From NCBI GenBank assembly GCA_028023455.1, contig JAQFVV010012420.1:124001-188000 (forward strand): a stretch of DNA of 64,000 bases. The letters run 5' to 3'. A program made the translations under genes and the position numbers. Of the stretch, positions 11,527 through 22,800 are shown in pieces. The stretch's first letter is position 1, and every line of letters starts with the position of its first letter. The notes below the pieces were generated by a model, which was not told where the DNA came from, searched no databases, and saw only the letters and a program-made list of their open reading frames with translations. Source of the stretch: Epiperipatus broadwayi (Eukaryota; Onychophora; Udeonychophora; Euonychophora; Peripatidae).

Positions 11527-12839
11527 CATTTATATTAACACAATATTACAACTAATTGGAATACTTTCTTTTCAAAATTTTGATTTATTTAAACAATTTT
11601 AAGAATTTAAATTCTATTTTGTTATAGTTAAAATTAAATAAAATTAAATTTTATAAAATAATACTGGTTAAAATTCATATTTAATGTGGAATAAAAAAAA
11701 AAAATGAACTATTGTATTTTTGGAGATGAGTTAAGGCTATCTGTCATGAAATCGTTTATAATATAATTTGTTAGTTACAATATGGCTATGACTATGAGGG
11801 CTGTGTCCCTTGAAAGCGCTCAGCCACACTTGCATTATTGTTTTAATATATAAAGAATTTTTTAAAAAATCAGTTTTGTGTGTTTATGCGACTTTAGCGC
11901 AAATCATACTTATATACTTATATTTCAGTTATTATTGAGATTAATCTATAAATGCAAAATTGAATATTATGAAATAAATTTATATATAAAATATTTTTCT
12001 TTACTTTAACAATTATGGCATTTTAAGGTGTTAAACTTCTATTTTTTCATAAAACGAAAAATATTATTCAAAGATAAAAAAAAAAGAATATAATTTTAAT
12101 ATGTTTCTTTCTTTTATAATCTATTTGATTTAATAGTATGCCAAAGAATTAAGAAAATATATTGGACAAAATATATTTTGGACAATTAATTTTTACTTTA
12201 AAAATGGCACATAGTAAATCTTATACCAACCAGGTTTTTGCAAGAATGGTGGAAACTAAAATCAGGGGAAGGAAAATGAAGTGGTTCTTTCCCATCTGAT
12301 AAAAAGAAATAGGAGCAAATATTTTAAGATTTTCGAGAATTAAAGGAGTTAGTAAATGTATATAAAAAAAACTGTCAAAAAATAAAAAAAATTAACGATT
12401 AGCATGAGGATGATATTTAATAATGAATAAGGTCTACTGAGATGTTAGAAATAATATAAAATGGTCAGACATTATTGGAGTTAGATGTGAATAAAACTTT
12501 ACAAATGAAACTCCAATGTTATAAAACTAAAAGATAAATAATGTATTTTACTTCTAGAAACAAACAAAAAAAGGAATTACTTTCTGGATACTAGATGTTA
12601 TTTAATAGATATTTTTGAAAAAGTTAATAAACTTATCTCTTCAAAGTAAAAATGAATTAACTAATTAAAAATTAACTTAATTATGCCACTTATATTCTGG
12701 TGTGAGTATTTTGAAAATAAGAGTTTGAACATAATATTTCTGTAGTGTTGTTTTCATTACACTTACTCCCTTACAAGGTAGGGACTGGTTTCTATCCACT
12801 TTTAATATTTCTGAAGGGTTGTAATCATAAACATATGAC
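11527..12839. other. AT-rich intronic DNA, nothing recognised
   Basis: Several A/T runs but no ORF with recognisable motifs on either strand. Confidence 0.6.
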
Positions 12840-12960
12840 CAAAGACATGTGAAAAAGATGTATGAGCTCCAAGATGCACATTTCATGCTGAACCAGTAAC
12901 CATCAGTTGGCCCAGATCATATTCTCTTACACATATCTTTATCATTGTTCACTATATATA
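12840..12960 (-). repeat. Inverted, diverged relative of the 14.5/15.0-kb repeat
   Basis: On the minus strand, CCAACTGATGGTTACTGGTT followed by CAGCATGAAAT matches CCAACTGATGATTGCTGGTT and TAGCATGAAAT in the direct repeats at 14.6 and 15.1 kb, and similarity continues for about 100 bp. A moderately old interspersed repeat. Confidence 0.65.
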
Positions 12961-13028
12961 GATGGGGAATTACTACAGTTTAATTGTGTAATGTTCAAAT
13001 TTATTTATTAAGTACACAGATCATATGA

Positions 13029-13689
13029 AATTAAAGAGAAAGGATTTCACCTTTTTAACATATGCGCCTTACTGATTTTTATAATAGCTCAACAATGCTG
13101 TGTTGAGTGTACAGGAAACTGTCAAACCCAAACACAAGACAGAGACTTTATTAAGATGAGTGGCCATCTTATCCTTAATCTAAATTTTGATTTATGTAGG
13201 CAAAGCTGAAGCTTCTTAGTTTGAGAGAGTGAAGATGTTACTCTATTCACTTTTACATCCATTACTTTCTTACACACATTAACATTTGCGAAATCTTTCA
13301 ATTAACTATTTGCTAATATTATGAATCAATAGAAATTATGTAATGTTCAAATTTATCTATGCACTTCAAAATTTGAATATATATAATTTCTATTAATTCG
13401 TAATATTAACACACAGTAAATTGAAAGATTTCGCAAATGTTAATGTATATAAAAAATGGATGTAAAAGTGAACACAGTAACATCTTCATTCTCTCACACC
13501 AAGATGCTACAGATTGGCCTATATGAATCAGAATTTAAGTTAAAGATAAGATGGCCTGTCTTATCTTTGTAAAGCCTGTTTTGTGTATGAGTTTAAGAGT
13601 TTCCTCTATACTCAACACAGCATCATTGAGATATTACAAAAATCAGTAAGGCACATATTTTAAAAAGAGGAAATCCTTTCACTTTAATT
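13029..13689. repeat. 660-bp fold-back element with about 320-bp arms
   Basis: The left arm, from 13029 (AATTAAAGAGAAAGGATTT), and the right arm, ending at 13689 (AAATCCTTTCACTTTAATT), are inverted copies that converge near 13354-13365. Paired landmarks include TGCTGTGTTGAG and its complement, GATGGCC, and GCAAATGTTAATGT against ACATTAACATTTGC. Arms are diverged, so it is not a recent duplication. No transposase. Parts also occur singly at 8868-8985. Confidence 0.85.
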
Positions 13690-14124
13690 ACAGTTTAATT
13701 GATGTGTCAAACTTATTGCTCTCACAACTTTGATACAAACCACTTCATGGAAGTATATTATTAATTTTAATTAGTCTTATGAATGACTAATTAAAAATTA
13801 ATAATAAAGTTTGAGCATGTGTCCATTTTTAAACAATTTAACTGATGCAAAGATACTTATTTTGGCATAATCTTATGTTTGAACACTAAAAAAGTTTAGG
13901 AACAGAATTTTCTGATTTGTTTGAAATTGATCAAACTGAAGATTTCACTGTTTTTAAAACAATTTTGATAAAAATTAAACTTTCTAATTATTATACAAAT
14001 AACAAATAACTGATATCAGGAACAAATAAAAAATATATAAACTGACTTTTAGCATAAATTATGGTTGCAATTACAAAGTAAATATTATAATGTAAAAAAT
14101 ATTTAAATTCTTTCATTTGGTTCA

Positions 14125-14524
14125 GTATAATATTAAATCATCTATGCTCTTTATTACTGTTTTACAATGTTTTAATTACAACCCACTATGATAGTTTTGA
14201 TTGCCCCAGCAATCTTTCTCAGAACTATAACATAATACAAATATATGATATAAATATACATGAAGATATAATTTTATATATACATCTTATAATCACTATT
14301 TAATTATTACCTTTTTAATATTATTATATATTATACATTTTACTCCTTTTACATTCTATATTCATCAATTAATACCTTCTATAATCACATATATATTATT
14401 TTTATTTTTTCTCTTACTCCTATTACTGTTTTAAATATTTAACTCTAACATATCTTTTATATTTTACATTATTATTATTCATTTTATTAACATTCAATAT
14501 TTATAATTTACTTTAATCTATAAT
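14125..14524 (+). repeat. Repeat family A, left part of an interrupted copy
   Basis: AT-rich repeat that continues at 15283-15338 and again at 18730-18785 once two later insertions are removed. An inverted copy is at 19485-19880 and an uninterrupted partial copy at 19221-19460. Shared landmarks: CTATGCTCTTTATTACTGTT, GATTGCCCCAGCAATCTT and TTTACTTTAATCTATAAT. Confidence 0.8.
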
Positions 14525-15269
14525 AGACAGGGTATGAGGATTTGCTATCTTAATATATATCTGAGCACTTGTAGCATATATGTGTAGAGATGGTAATCTG
14601 GACCAACTGATGATTGCTGGTTTAGCATGAAATACATATATTGGTGATTATTTATCTTTTCGACATATGTGTGTTCAGGTATATCAGTATTATGAGATAG
14701 TGTGGAGAGTGGTGGGTCATGTGAAAGTCTGTGCTCATACACTGTCTATTACATATATAGACACAGGTATATATAAGCCTGTGTATTTCATCTATTACAT
14801 ATTAGAGATGTCTGCCTATTCCTTGTTTATGTATTTAATGGATTATGTCCTATACATGAGGGGTCAGATTGACCTTTAGGTCAACATGGGTGTGACAACA
14901 ATCTCGGCCTAAGAGTGGCCTTTGAGCGTTCCGTCATCAGATTTTCAATTGGATGGACAGTTGAAGAGTTGGAGTGTGGAGTACATTGAAGCCTGTCCAT
15001 TAAAGTAGGAGGATTTGCTATCTTAATATATATCTGAGCACTTGTAGCATATATGTGTAGAGATGGTAATCTGGCCCAACTGATGATTGCTGGTTTAGCA
15101 TGAAATACGTATATTGGTGATTATTTATTTTTTTCGACATATGTGTGTTCAGGTATATCAGTATTTATGAGATAGTGTGGAGAGTGGTGGGTCATGTGAA
15201 AGTCTGTGCTCATACCCTGTCTATTACATATATAGACACAGGTATATATAAGCCTGTGTATTTCATCTA
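14525..15269. mobile_element. 745-bp insertion with 13-bp target-site duplication and internal direct repeat
   Basis: Flanked by TTTAATCTATAAT at 14512-14524 and 15270-15282. The family A copy at 19.3 kb has this sequence once, so the insertion is directly supported. Inside, 14536-14798 and 15008-15269 are near-identical 262-bp direct repeats separated by a unique 209-bp segment. The first bases, AGACAGGGTATG, are the complement of CATACCCTGTCT inside the second repeat (about 15212). No protein-coding signature. A diverged inverted relative is at 12840-12960. The class is unknown; the TSD length suits retroposition better than most DNA transposons. Confidence 0.75.
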
Positions 15270-15337
15270 TTTAATCTATAATATTATTATTTTAACATAT
15301 TTTTAAAGCGGGAGCTGCTAAAAGTATAACTGTAAAA

Positions 15338-18300
15338 TATAAAAGTAGTTAGGAAAGAAGAAATTGTTATAATTGGGTATTTGCATACGCAAGGTAGGTG
15401 GTAGAAGACCAGAAAAGTGTCTGGAATTGACAAAACAATTAAAAATGAAGAGTTTGAGATATTAATAGTAGTGAAAACACATCTAAGAAAAGAAGAATAA
15501 CATATTATGAAAGATATGGTATGGCATAGTATAAATAGAAAAAAAAAAGGGGGGGGGTGGTAGTATAAAAGCTATGTCAAAAAAATATTTAAATACTGTT
15601 AAATGTCAAGAATATTTGTGGTTTGAGATAAGGGTAGGAAGACAAGAATGGATGGCAGCTATAGTATATATAGGCACTGAAGATAGTCAAAGTATAATGG
15701 AATGGAACAGTAGCATACATGAATGCCTAATTAAGGATATACAAATTTTCAAAGAAAAGGGGGAAAGAATAATGGTTACAGGAGATATGAATGGGCAGAT
15801 TGAAGAAATTGATGATGTAGATAAGAAGAATGGACAGCTTTCGAAAAAAATTTGTCAGAGAATGAATTTGATCATTTGTAAATTTATCAAATATTTATGA
15901 GGGGCAATACACATGGTTTAGAAATAATATTTTCCACATAATAGATTATGTATTAATAGAGGAAGAGAGAATGAATAAAGCACAGAAAATTAAGGTGTTT
16001 GATAATGAAGAGAGAGTGTGTAATAGTGATCATAATTTCTTTATAATACAAATGGTTAGTAATATGATGAAAAATAGTAATAAAAGTAGAAAGGATAGTG
16101 AAAGATGTGGATGGAGAGTGAATGATAAGAATAAGTTAGAAGTGTATAAAATAAAAGTTGAAGAAATTGTGGAAGAGTTGGTTTGGGATGAGTATAAGGA
16201 CTGGTGTGGTAAAATAGAAAAAGTGGCAAATAGAGTTTTAGGTAAGAATATTCAGAAGAATAAAAGTAATAGGAAAGTGAGAGTTAGTAAAAGTGTAAAA
16301 GAAAAAAAAAGCATGCAGAGAATATAAGTGTGCTATTAAGAACAAAGAAAGTGAACAAGATGTTAATGCTAAATGGGAAAAGTACTTAGAAAAAAAGAAG
16401 TTGGCTAAAATAATTAATTATAGAGAGAATGTAATTGAATAGTAAATTGTTGGAGAATATTAATAAAAATGGAAGACATGGGAGCAAAAAAAATTTGGAA
16501 ATGCATTAAAAGAAGAAATGTAGAGGAACGAGAAATAATATTACTAGATAATGAGGGAATAGAGTGTAGCTCTAGAAAAAAATTAGAGATAATCTTAAAT
16601 AAGTATGTAATGGATTTAGAAAATATATTAGATGTGAAGGACATCAAAACATATAGTAATGGGAATATTACTTTTATAGAAAGTGAACTGTATGAGGCAG
16701 ATAAGAAATTGAAAAGAGGAAAGGCAAGAGGTTTGAATGGATGTGCAGCAGAGAGTAATGAATTTAGGGCATAGGATAAAATTAAAATTATTATGTTTTA
16801 ATAAGATGGCATAGAAGAGAGATTTTCTGGGTAGTTGCAGTAATACAAGAGTAAGGCTGCTATTTAAAGGAAAAGGTAATGATCATAAAAAGTTAAACAA
16901 TTATAGACCGATGGTGGTAACATCAGTGCTATATAAAGTTTTTTCATATATGGTTGCTGGAAGGATTGCAAAATGGATGGAAGAAAATAATATAGTGGGT
17001 GAAATGCAAGGAGGTTTTCGATCAGATAGGCATGTAGGAGATAGTTTATTTGTAGTTACACAACTTATGGATATGAGTAGGAATACAGGTAGACAGTTAT
17101 ATATGGTTTTTATAGATATAGAGAAGGCGTATGATAGAGATAAATAGAAATAGTTTATGGGTAAGTTTAGTAAATTTGGGAATGGATGGAGCTTTAGTCG
17201 ATATTATTAAGAAATTATATAAAAAATAATTACTATATGTATCAATTAGGAAATATAGAATCAGTTAAAGTTAAAAATGGGGTGAGACTAAGGCAAGGAT
17301 GCCCTATGTCATGTATTTTATTTTTGTTGTGTTTGAGAGAAATGGAGAGAGAGCAATAGAAAGACTAGGAAGAGGGTTAGAGATACCATTAATAGGTGGC
17401 AAGGGAGTATATACATTGTCGGGTCTTTTATTTGTGGATATCTTTTTGTGTGCAGAATGAAGGGAAGATATGGAAGTTATGCTGAGGATATCCACATGGG
17501 TGAGTGAAGAGATAGGGATTAAATTTATTGAAGAAAAATCAAAAGTAATGATGATTAATACTGGGGGAAAAAACAACAGAATTTTTATTGAAAGATATAA
17601 AGTTAAGTGTGATGAATAGATATAACTATTTGGGAATCATCTTAAGTAATCAGTGAAATTGCTTGGATATATGAGAAACAAAATTGATAAATGAAGCAAA
17701 GAAAAAAAAGGGATTGATAAAAAAATTAACAGTGTTCTCATATAATATGTATGATGTAGCTAGGATTAACATATGGTAATGATGTGTTAGTAAAGGGATA
17801 TTAGATCACATAGAAAAAGTACAAAGAGAAGTAGGAAAACATGCATTAGATGCAGATGCGTGGACAGCAAAAGAGGCAATTCAAGGAGAAAGTGAATGGT
17901 CAAGTTTTTACATGAGAGATGCAAAATGAAAATATTCAGTAGATTGCAATTTATGGATAATGAATAGCCAAAATAGTGTTTAATTAGGTTATGAATAAAG
18001 GGCAGGGAATAAAATGGGTAAGAAAGATAATGCGATATGCAGAAGACTTGGATAAAGAATTAATGTCAATATACTTATACAAAAGGTGGGGTGCTTGTGT
18101 TAGGATAATTGTTGAGGGTTATAGTGTTAAGGAATGGGATAAAAGAATAGATGCATTAATAAAGAATAAGGAGTTGGAGAGATGGAGAACTAGTATGAAG
18201 AATAAAAAAGAGTTTAAACATATATATATAGAAGTAAACAGAATATTGAATGCAAGTTAATTTATAATAATCGCAAAAAAAGTAGTATACTCTTTAAGGC

Positions 18301-18729
18301 TCGAACAAGATTTTTAGCAACAAAGGAATATACACATAAATGGAAAAATGTGGGTGATTTAGTCAGCAAGTTGTATAAGGAAGGCATAGAAAATATTAGG
18401 CATCTGTTAATTGAATGTAAATGCCTGAAAGCAGAAAGGGTACAAATAATGAAGTTGTAAAAGAATAAACAAAGTGATTATACAGAAAGTGGTTTATTGG
18501 TTTTTATTCTGGGTTTGGGAAAAAATAGAGGGGATTTAGATATAAAGGTCATGGAGTTGACAAAGATTATGTTGTGGAAATGGAATGGAGCAGGATAGAG
18601 AAGAATATGGGAAAACTTAGGGTGAGGAATGAAAATGGAAGTTAAAGTGGTTAACAGGTTTTTTGGGGGGCATAGTTGCTGAGAGATTCCTGACTCCATA
18701 TAACGAGAAGTCACAGTACATCACATCAC
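15338..18729 (+). mobile_element. Degenerate non-LTR retrotransposon, inserted in repeat family A
   Basis: The left flank ends CTGTAAAAT and the right flank resumes AAAATTTTAAATTT. The uninterrupted repeat at 19401 reads CTGTAAAATTTTAAATTT, so the insertion duplicated about 5 bp (AAAAT). The element is about 3.4 kb, with endonuclease, reverse transcriptase and C-terminal regions in order, and ends in ACATCACATCAC like the second copy at 39-40 kb. It is on the strand opposite to the host gene. Confidence 0.85.
15361..18600 (+). pseudogene. Endonuclease/reverse transcriptase of an old LINE, many lesions
   Basis: Broken single-polyprotein coding region. Endonuclease fragments: 15574-15900 with ERIMVTGDMNGQI, then across a frameshift YTWFRNN, IIDYVLIEEE, and at 15971-16327 NSDHNFFIIQM (the catalytic SDH box). 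Reverse transcriptase: NNYRPMVVTSVLYKVFSYMV and QGGFRSDRHVGDSLF around 16900-17050, FIDIEKAYDRD near 17110, LRQGCPMSCILF near 17290, and a decayed FVD box near 17435. The C-terminal part (17540-18600) aligns with the better-kept copy at 39427-40536, including a SYLGIILSNQ equivalent and EGIENIRHLLIECKCL. Multiple stops and frameshifts show it is old and dead. The clade is not determined. Confidence 0.82.
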
Positions 18730-19220
18730 AAAATTTTAAATTTAGCAGTTGAGATTTGGAGATATAACTAAAAGGTGAGTAAGACTGTATCTAATAGTTA
18801 ATTATCATTATATTTATTATTTTTATTGTTATATATATATATAATGTCTGTATTATATATATGTGTGTGTTTTGAAAAGTATTATATACTTGGCAATTCA
18901 AAAACAATATATATTCCATTCTAATGATTGTTTATCAACAAAAGCTAATATGCTATATACATTTGTATAGGAGGGAAATTTGGAACAAAGTATAGCATAG
19001 TTCACATATCAACTGAATTTATTCAGAGTTAACTGAAATTTCTGAGGTTTCTTTAATATAAAAGTTTGGTTAAATAATTAGAAATATCATTTCTAGTTTT
19101 TATTTAATTGATTATTCTTGATGCATCTTGCGTTTGGCTTTGAAATGTCAGCAAACTGTTTTGAGCTACCAAAGATTGAGCAACAGACCCACAAATTGTT
19201 AAAGAACATACTGACATTTT

Positions 19221-19880
19221 TTTTTTATTTTACTCTTATTACTCTTTTAAATATTTAACTCTAACTTTATATCTTTTATACTTTACAATATTATTATTTA
19301 ATTTATTAACATTCAATTTTTATAATTTACTTTAATCTATAATATTATAATTACCTTTTTAAAAATATTTTTAAAGAGGGAACTACTAAAAGTATAACTG
19401 TAAAATTTTAAATTTTGAACTTAGAAGTTGAGATTTGGAGATATAACTGGAAGGTGGAGTAAAAATATGTTTAAAAAAAATAATAATATTATAAAGTAAA
19501 TTATAAATATATTGAATGTTAATAAAGTGAATGATAATACTGTAAAGTATAAAAGATATAAAATTAGATTAAATATTTAAGAGTAAAATAAAAAAATAAA
19601 AATTATATATATATGATTATAGGAGGTATTAACTGATCAACATAGAATGTAAAAAGAATAAAATGTAAAATTATATGTTCATGTATATTGATATTCATAT
19701 ATTTGTATTATGTTATAAAATGTAAAATTATATGTTCATGTATATTGATATTCATATATTTGTATTATGTTATAGTTCTGAAGAAAATTGCTGGGGTAAT
19801 CAAAACTGTCATAGTGTGTTGTAATTAAAGCACTGTAAAACAATAATAAAGAGCATATATGATTTAATATTATATGGATT
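19221..19880. repeat. Repeat family A: direct partial copy and inverted copy
   Basis: 19221-19460 is a direct copy (TTTAAATATTTAACTCTAAC, then TTTACTTTAATCTATAAT, then GAGATTTGGAGATATAACT) lacking both insertions found in the 14-18 kb copy. 19485-19880 is the inverted copy: its complement carries CTTTTATACTTTACAGTATT and GATTACCCCAGCAATTTTCT. The two form a large imperfect inverted repeat. Confidence 0.8.
19660..19773. repeat. Exact 57-bp tandem duplication
   Basis: Two identical 57-bp units (19660-19716 and 19717-19773), each beginning AAAATGTAAAATTATATG, inside the inverted family A copy. Exact identity in such AT-rich DNA implies a recent slippage or duplication. Confidence 0.95.
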
Positions 19881-22800
19881 TGGCAATGCAATAAGGAAGA
19901 TATTAGTTCAATATACATATGTAAGATATCTTTTTTTTACTATGAATATCATAAAAAAGTAAATATAATTGTGTTTGCATCAGATCATAGAATAGTTATT
20001 TCAAAAAATAGCCAAACAAATTATTCAAATATAAGAAAATATATACAATCAATATACTATAAATATTGTATATTTTTGACAGAAAATTTGATGTTTTGGG
20101 TTGTTTTTTTTTGTCACAATAGATCCAATTTCCTAATCTTTTCCAATCAACAGTAAACTTGAATATTTAACGATTCCAGAATGTTAGTGTATTTAAATCC
20201 TAATTCTAAAACTACTGAGGCTTTAATACTTTAAAGCTGGAAGTAGTGCAGTTATACAACTTGCAAATACCTTTAACTCCATCTTATTATTTAAGCTAAA
20301 AGCGTAAAATTCAAAAACCCTAATATTTTAAACGTAAGTTAACTTGCCTGAACAGTTATACAAAACTGACTTTATATCTGTAACCATATTTTAGTGACCT
20401 CAGTTCTGCTCTAACTGTAGGGAAAAACAAGTCTATAAGATAGAACAGAACAGGGATATTAAAATATAGTGAGTGAACCAAAGTCAAATCTATATAACAG
20501 TTCAATTACATTTCTTGAGTTCAAAACTCTTAGATTGGGTAGTAAAATAGAATTAAAAATGTTTTGCTATATGCATAACTACATTACTTCCACTATAAAA
20601 CTAAACTCAGTAATAAAGACAAAAACAGAAACCTGTCTAGGAAAGAGAATTTAAATGCACTATCATCCTGAAATCTCTCACTATTCAAGCTTGGAGTTGG
20701 TTTCATTTTATCATAAACTGTGTAAGACAAGGAATGAAGTGATTTGTTAATATTATTTTTGCAGAAAATATATATTATTAATTTATTATTTAAAAATATG
20801 TTTATGCTATGAAGCCATTGGTTGATAAGAATTGCTGTGTTTAGCTATTTCCTCACTCCCATCTTTGAAATTTTTCAGATAGTTCTTGCTAGACTGGTTG
20901 GATATTAATATTCTTTACTGATAAATTAGTGCACAATTTGATAATAAGATGATCTATAAGATTGAAAAAATAATTATTCTAAAGAGGAAGTCATTATCTG
21001 AAATGCATGAAAGCTAAAGAGTACTTTTTTCAAAAATAATCTTTTTGTAAATTGTTTATAGCATAGAATTGGTGGAAATTTAACAAACAGAATTTGGAAA
21101 TTGCTTAGATTGCAAAAATCTCATAACAAATTAAAGATAAGTTTTATTTTAAATAAAAAAATATATAATTAATATATATAAATAAGAAATTCATGCACAA
21201 GAAGATTATCAGATAATTAAATAGAATTTAATACAAAATTTACATGAACCTAATTGGATTTGCATTAAAACAAAGGGGTTTGTATTATGAACATATATAT
21301 AATAATAGAAGTAACAAAATATTAAAGACTATCCCAATATCACTTTATTGTACGCACTTTTTTTTAAAGCAAATATCGTTTCAATATTATGGCCTAAGAC
21401 AAGGCAACATTGCAATTTGCTATTGTTAATCTTTATAATTTTTGGCTGAATCTTAATATTCTATTGACTGGTACTAAAAACAATAATGCTTATGTATAAA
21501 ATTAACTTTTATTTCAATGCTTTTTCATCATCTATATTAGCAAAAAAATTAATTACAAAAGTCTTCATATTATACATCCTTCTTGAAGCAAGAAGATCAA
21601 GACTTAAGAAAAATTTTGATCAAAACATGTTGATAATAATGGACTTAGCTGTTTCACAGTTAATCCATAATTATTATTTTTTTAAGTTAACATTTTGATT
21701 TATGGTTCAAGGTACAATTACAACTATATCACCTACATTACCATGCTGTATTATTTTCCAGATCGCTTTGTCCCTAAGCATAGTAACCAATTATTTCTTC
21801 CCAATTTTCCTTATTACTCAACTCAGCAATAACTAAACTTATTACAATGCAAATGATAATCATTTTTTTTGTAGGCATCTTGGTATAAATATGATTTACA
21901 ATATCACAATAAATGCAATTTGACTCTCCCCTTTTAATCATAATAGTTACCACCAATAGTTAACATATAAATGCTACATTATTTGAATTACATTAAATTG
22001 CATGGACTCATCAAATATTGCATATGTATAAGCTCAGTTCAATACTTTATGAAAGTTTCTTGTTTTAAAAAATGGGTTGTACATTACACAATACAAATCA
22101 CACCTTTTTAGTATATAATATAGAAATTTATTATTAAAAACCTTTACATATAATAATCATTTCAGGATGTATTTTTGCATGTTATTCTATTGCTACAAAA
22201 AATTTTGTAAAACACTTTAATTAAATACAAAATAGTAATGAGCTTGTATAATTTATCTGGTACTCCGCAATGTCCAGTCAATTGATATAAAATGACAATT
22301 GCTCTCATTCATATCTTCAATAAGAATGATTATTAGCACAAGCCAATTGAAGAATTAAACACCTTTTTTCAATATATTTTTTTTATTTAATAATGGACTC
22401 ATGGTGCGATCTTTGCTCAGAAAATCATACTGATTGTTATTTTTATCGAATGTATATTAATTTGGCTATTTTTCCAAACAATATTTAATGTTAATTTAGA
22501 AGCACTATTTGTTATAGATATATGGTTTACAATTAATGCCATCTTAATAAGTATTTATAGATGCAGAGATGGGTTATATTTAATTTTTTTTGATAATGAA
22601 TAGCAAAATAAATTATTTTACCTTCATTTACATCACGATTTTTTTTAACAATAGTTTATTTTTATAACTATCCACTTAGAAAATCTTTGATGGCAGCTGT
22701 AAGTTGTTAGTATCCCTCTTTTACAGCATTTCATTTAATATTAGATGATTTATTTTTACTCTGTTTTGTAGCATTTTTCTTTCTCACAGTTTGTCATTGA

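Noticed and set aside
19660-19773. CRISPR-like repeat
   Set aside because: Two adjacent identical units with no spacer; a simple tandem duplication.
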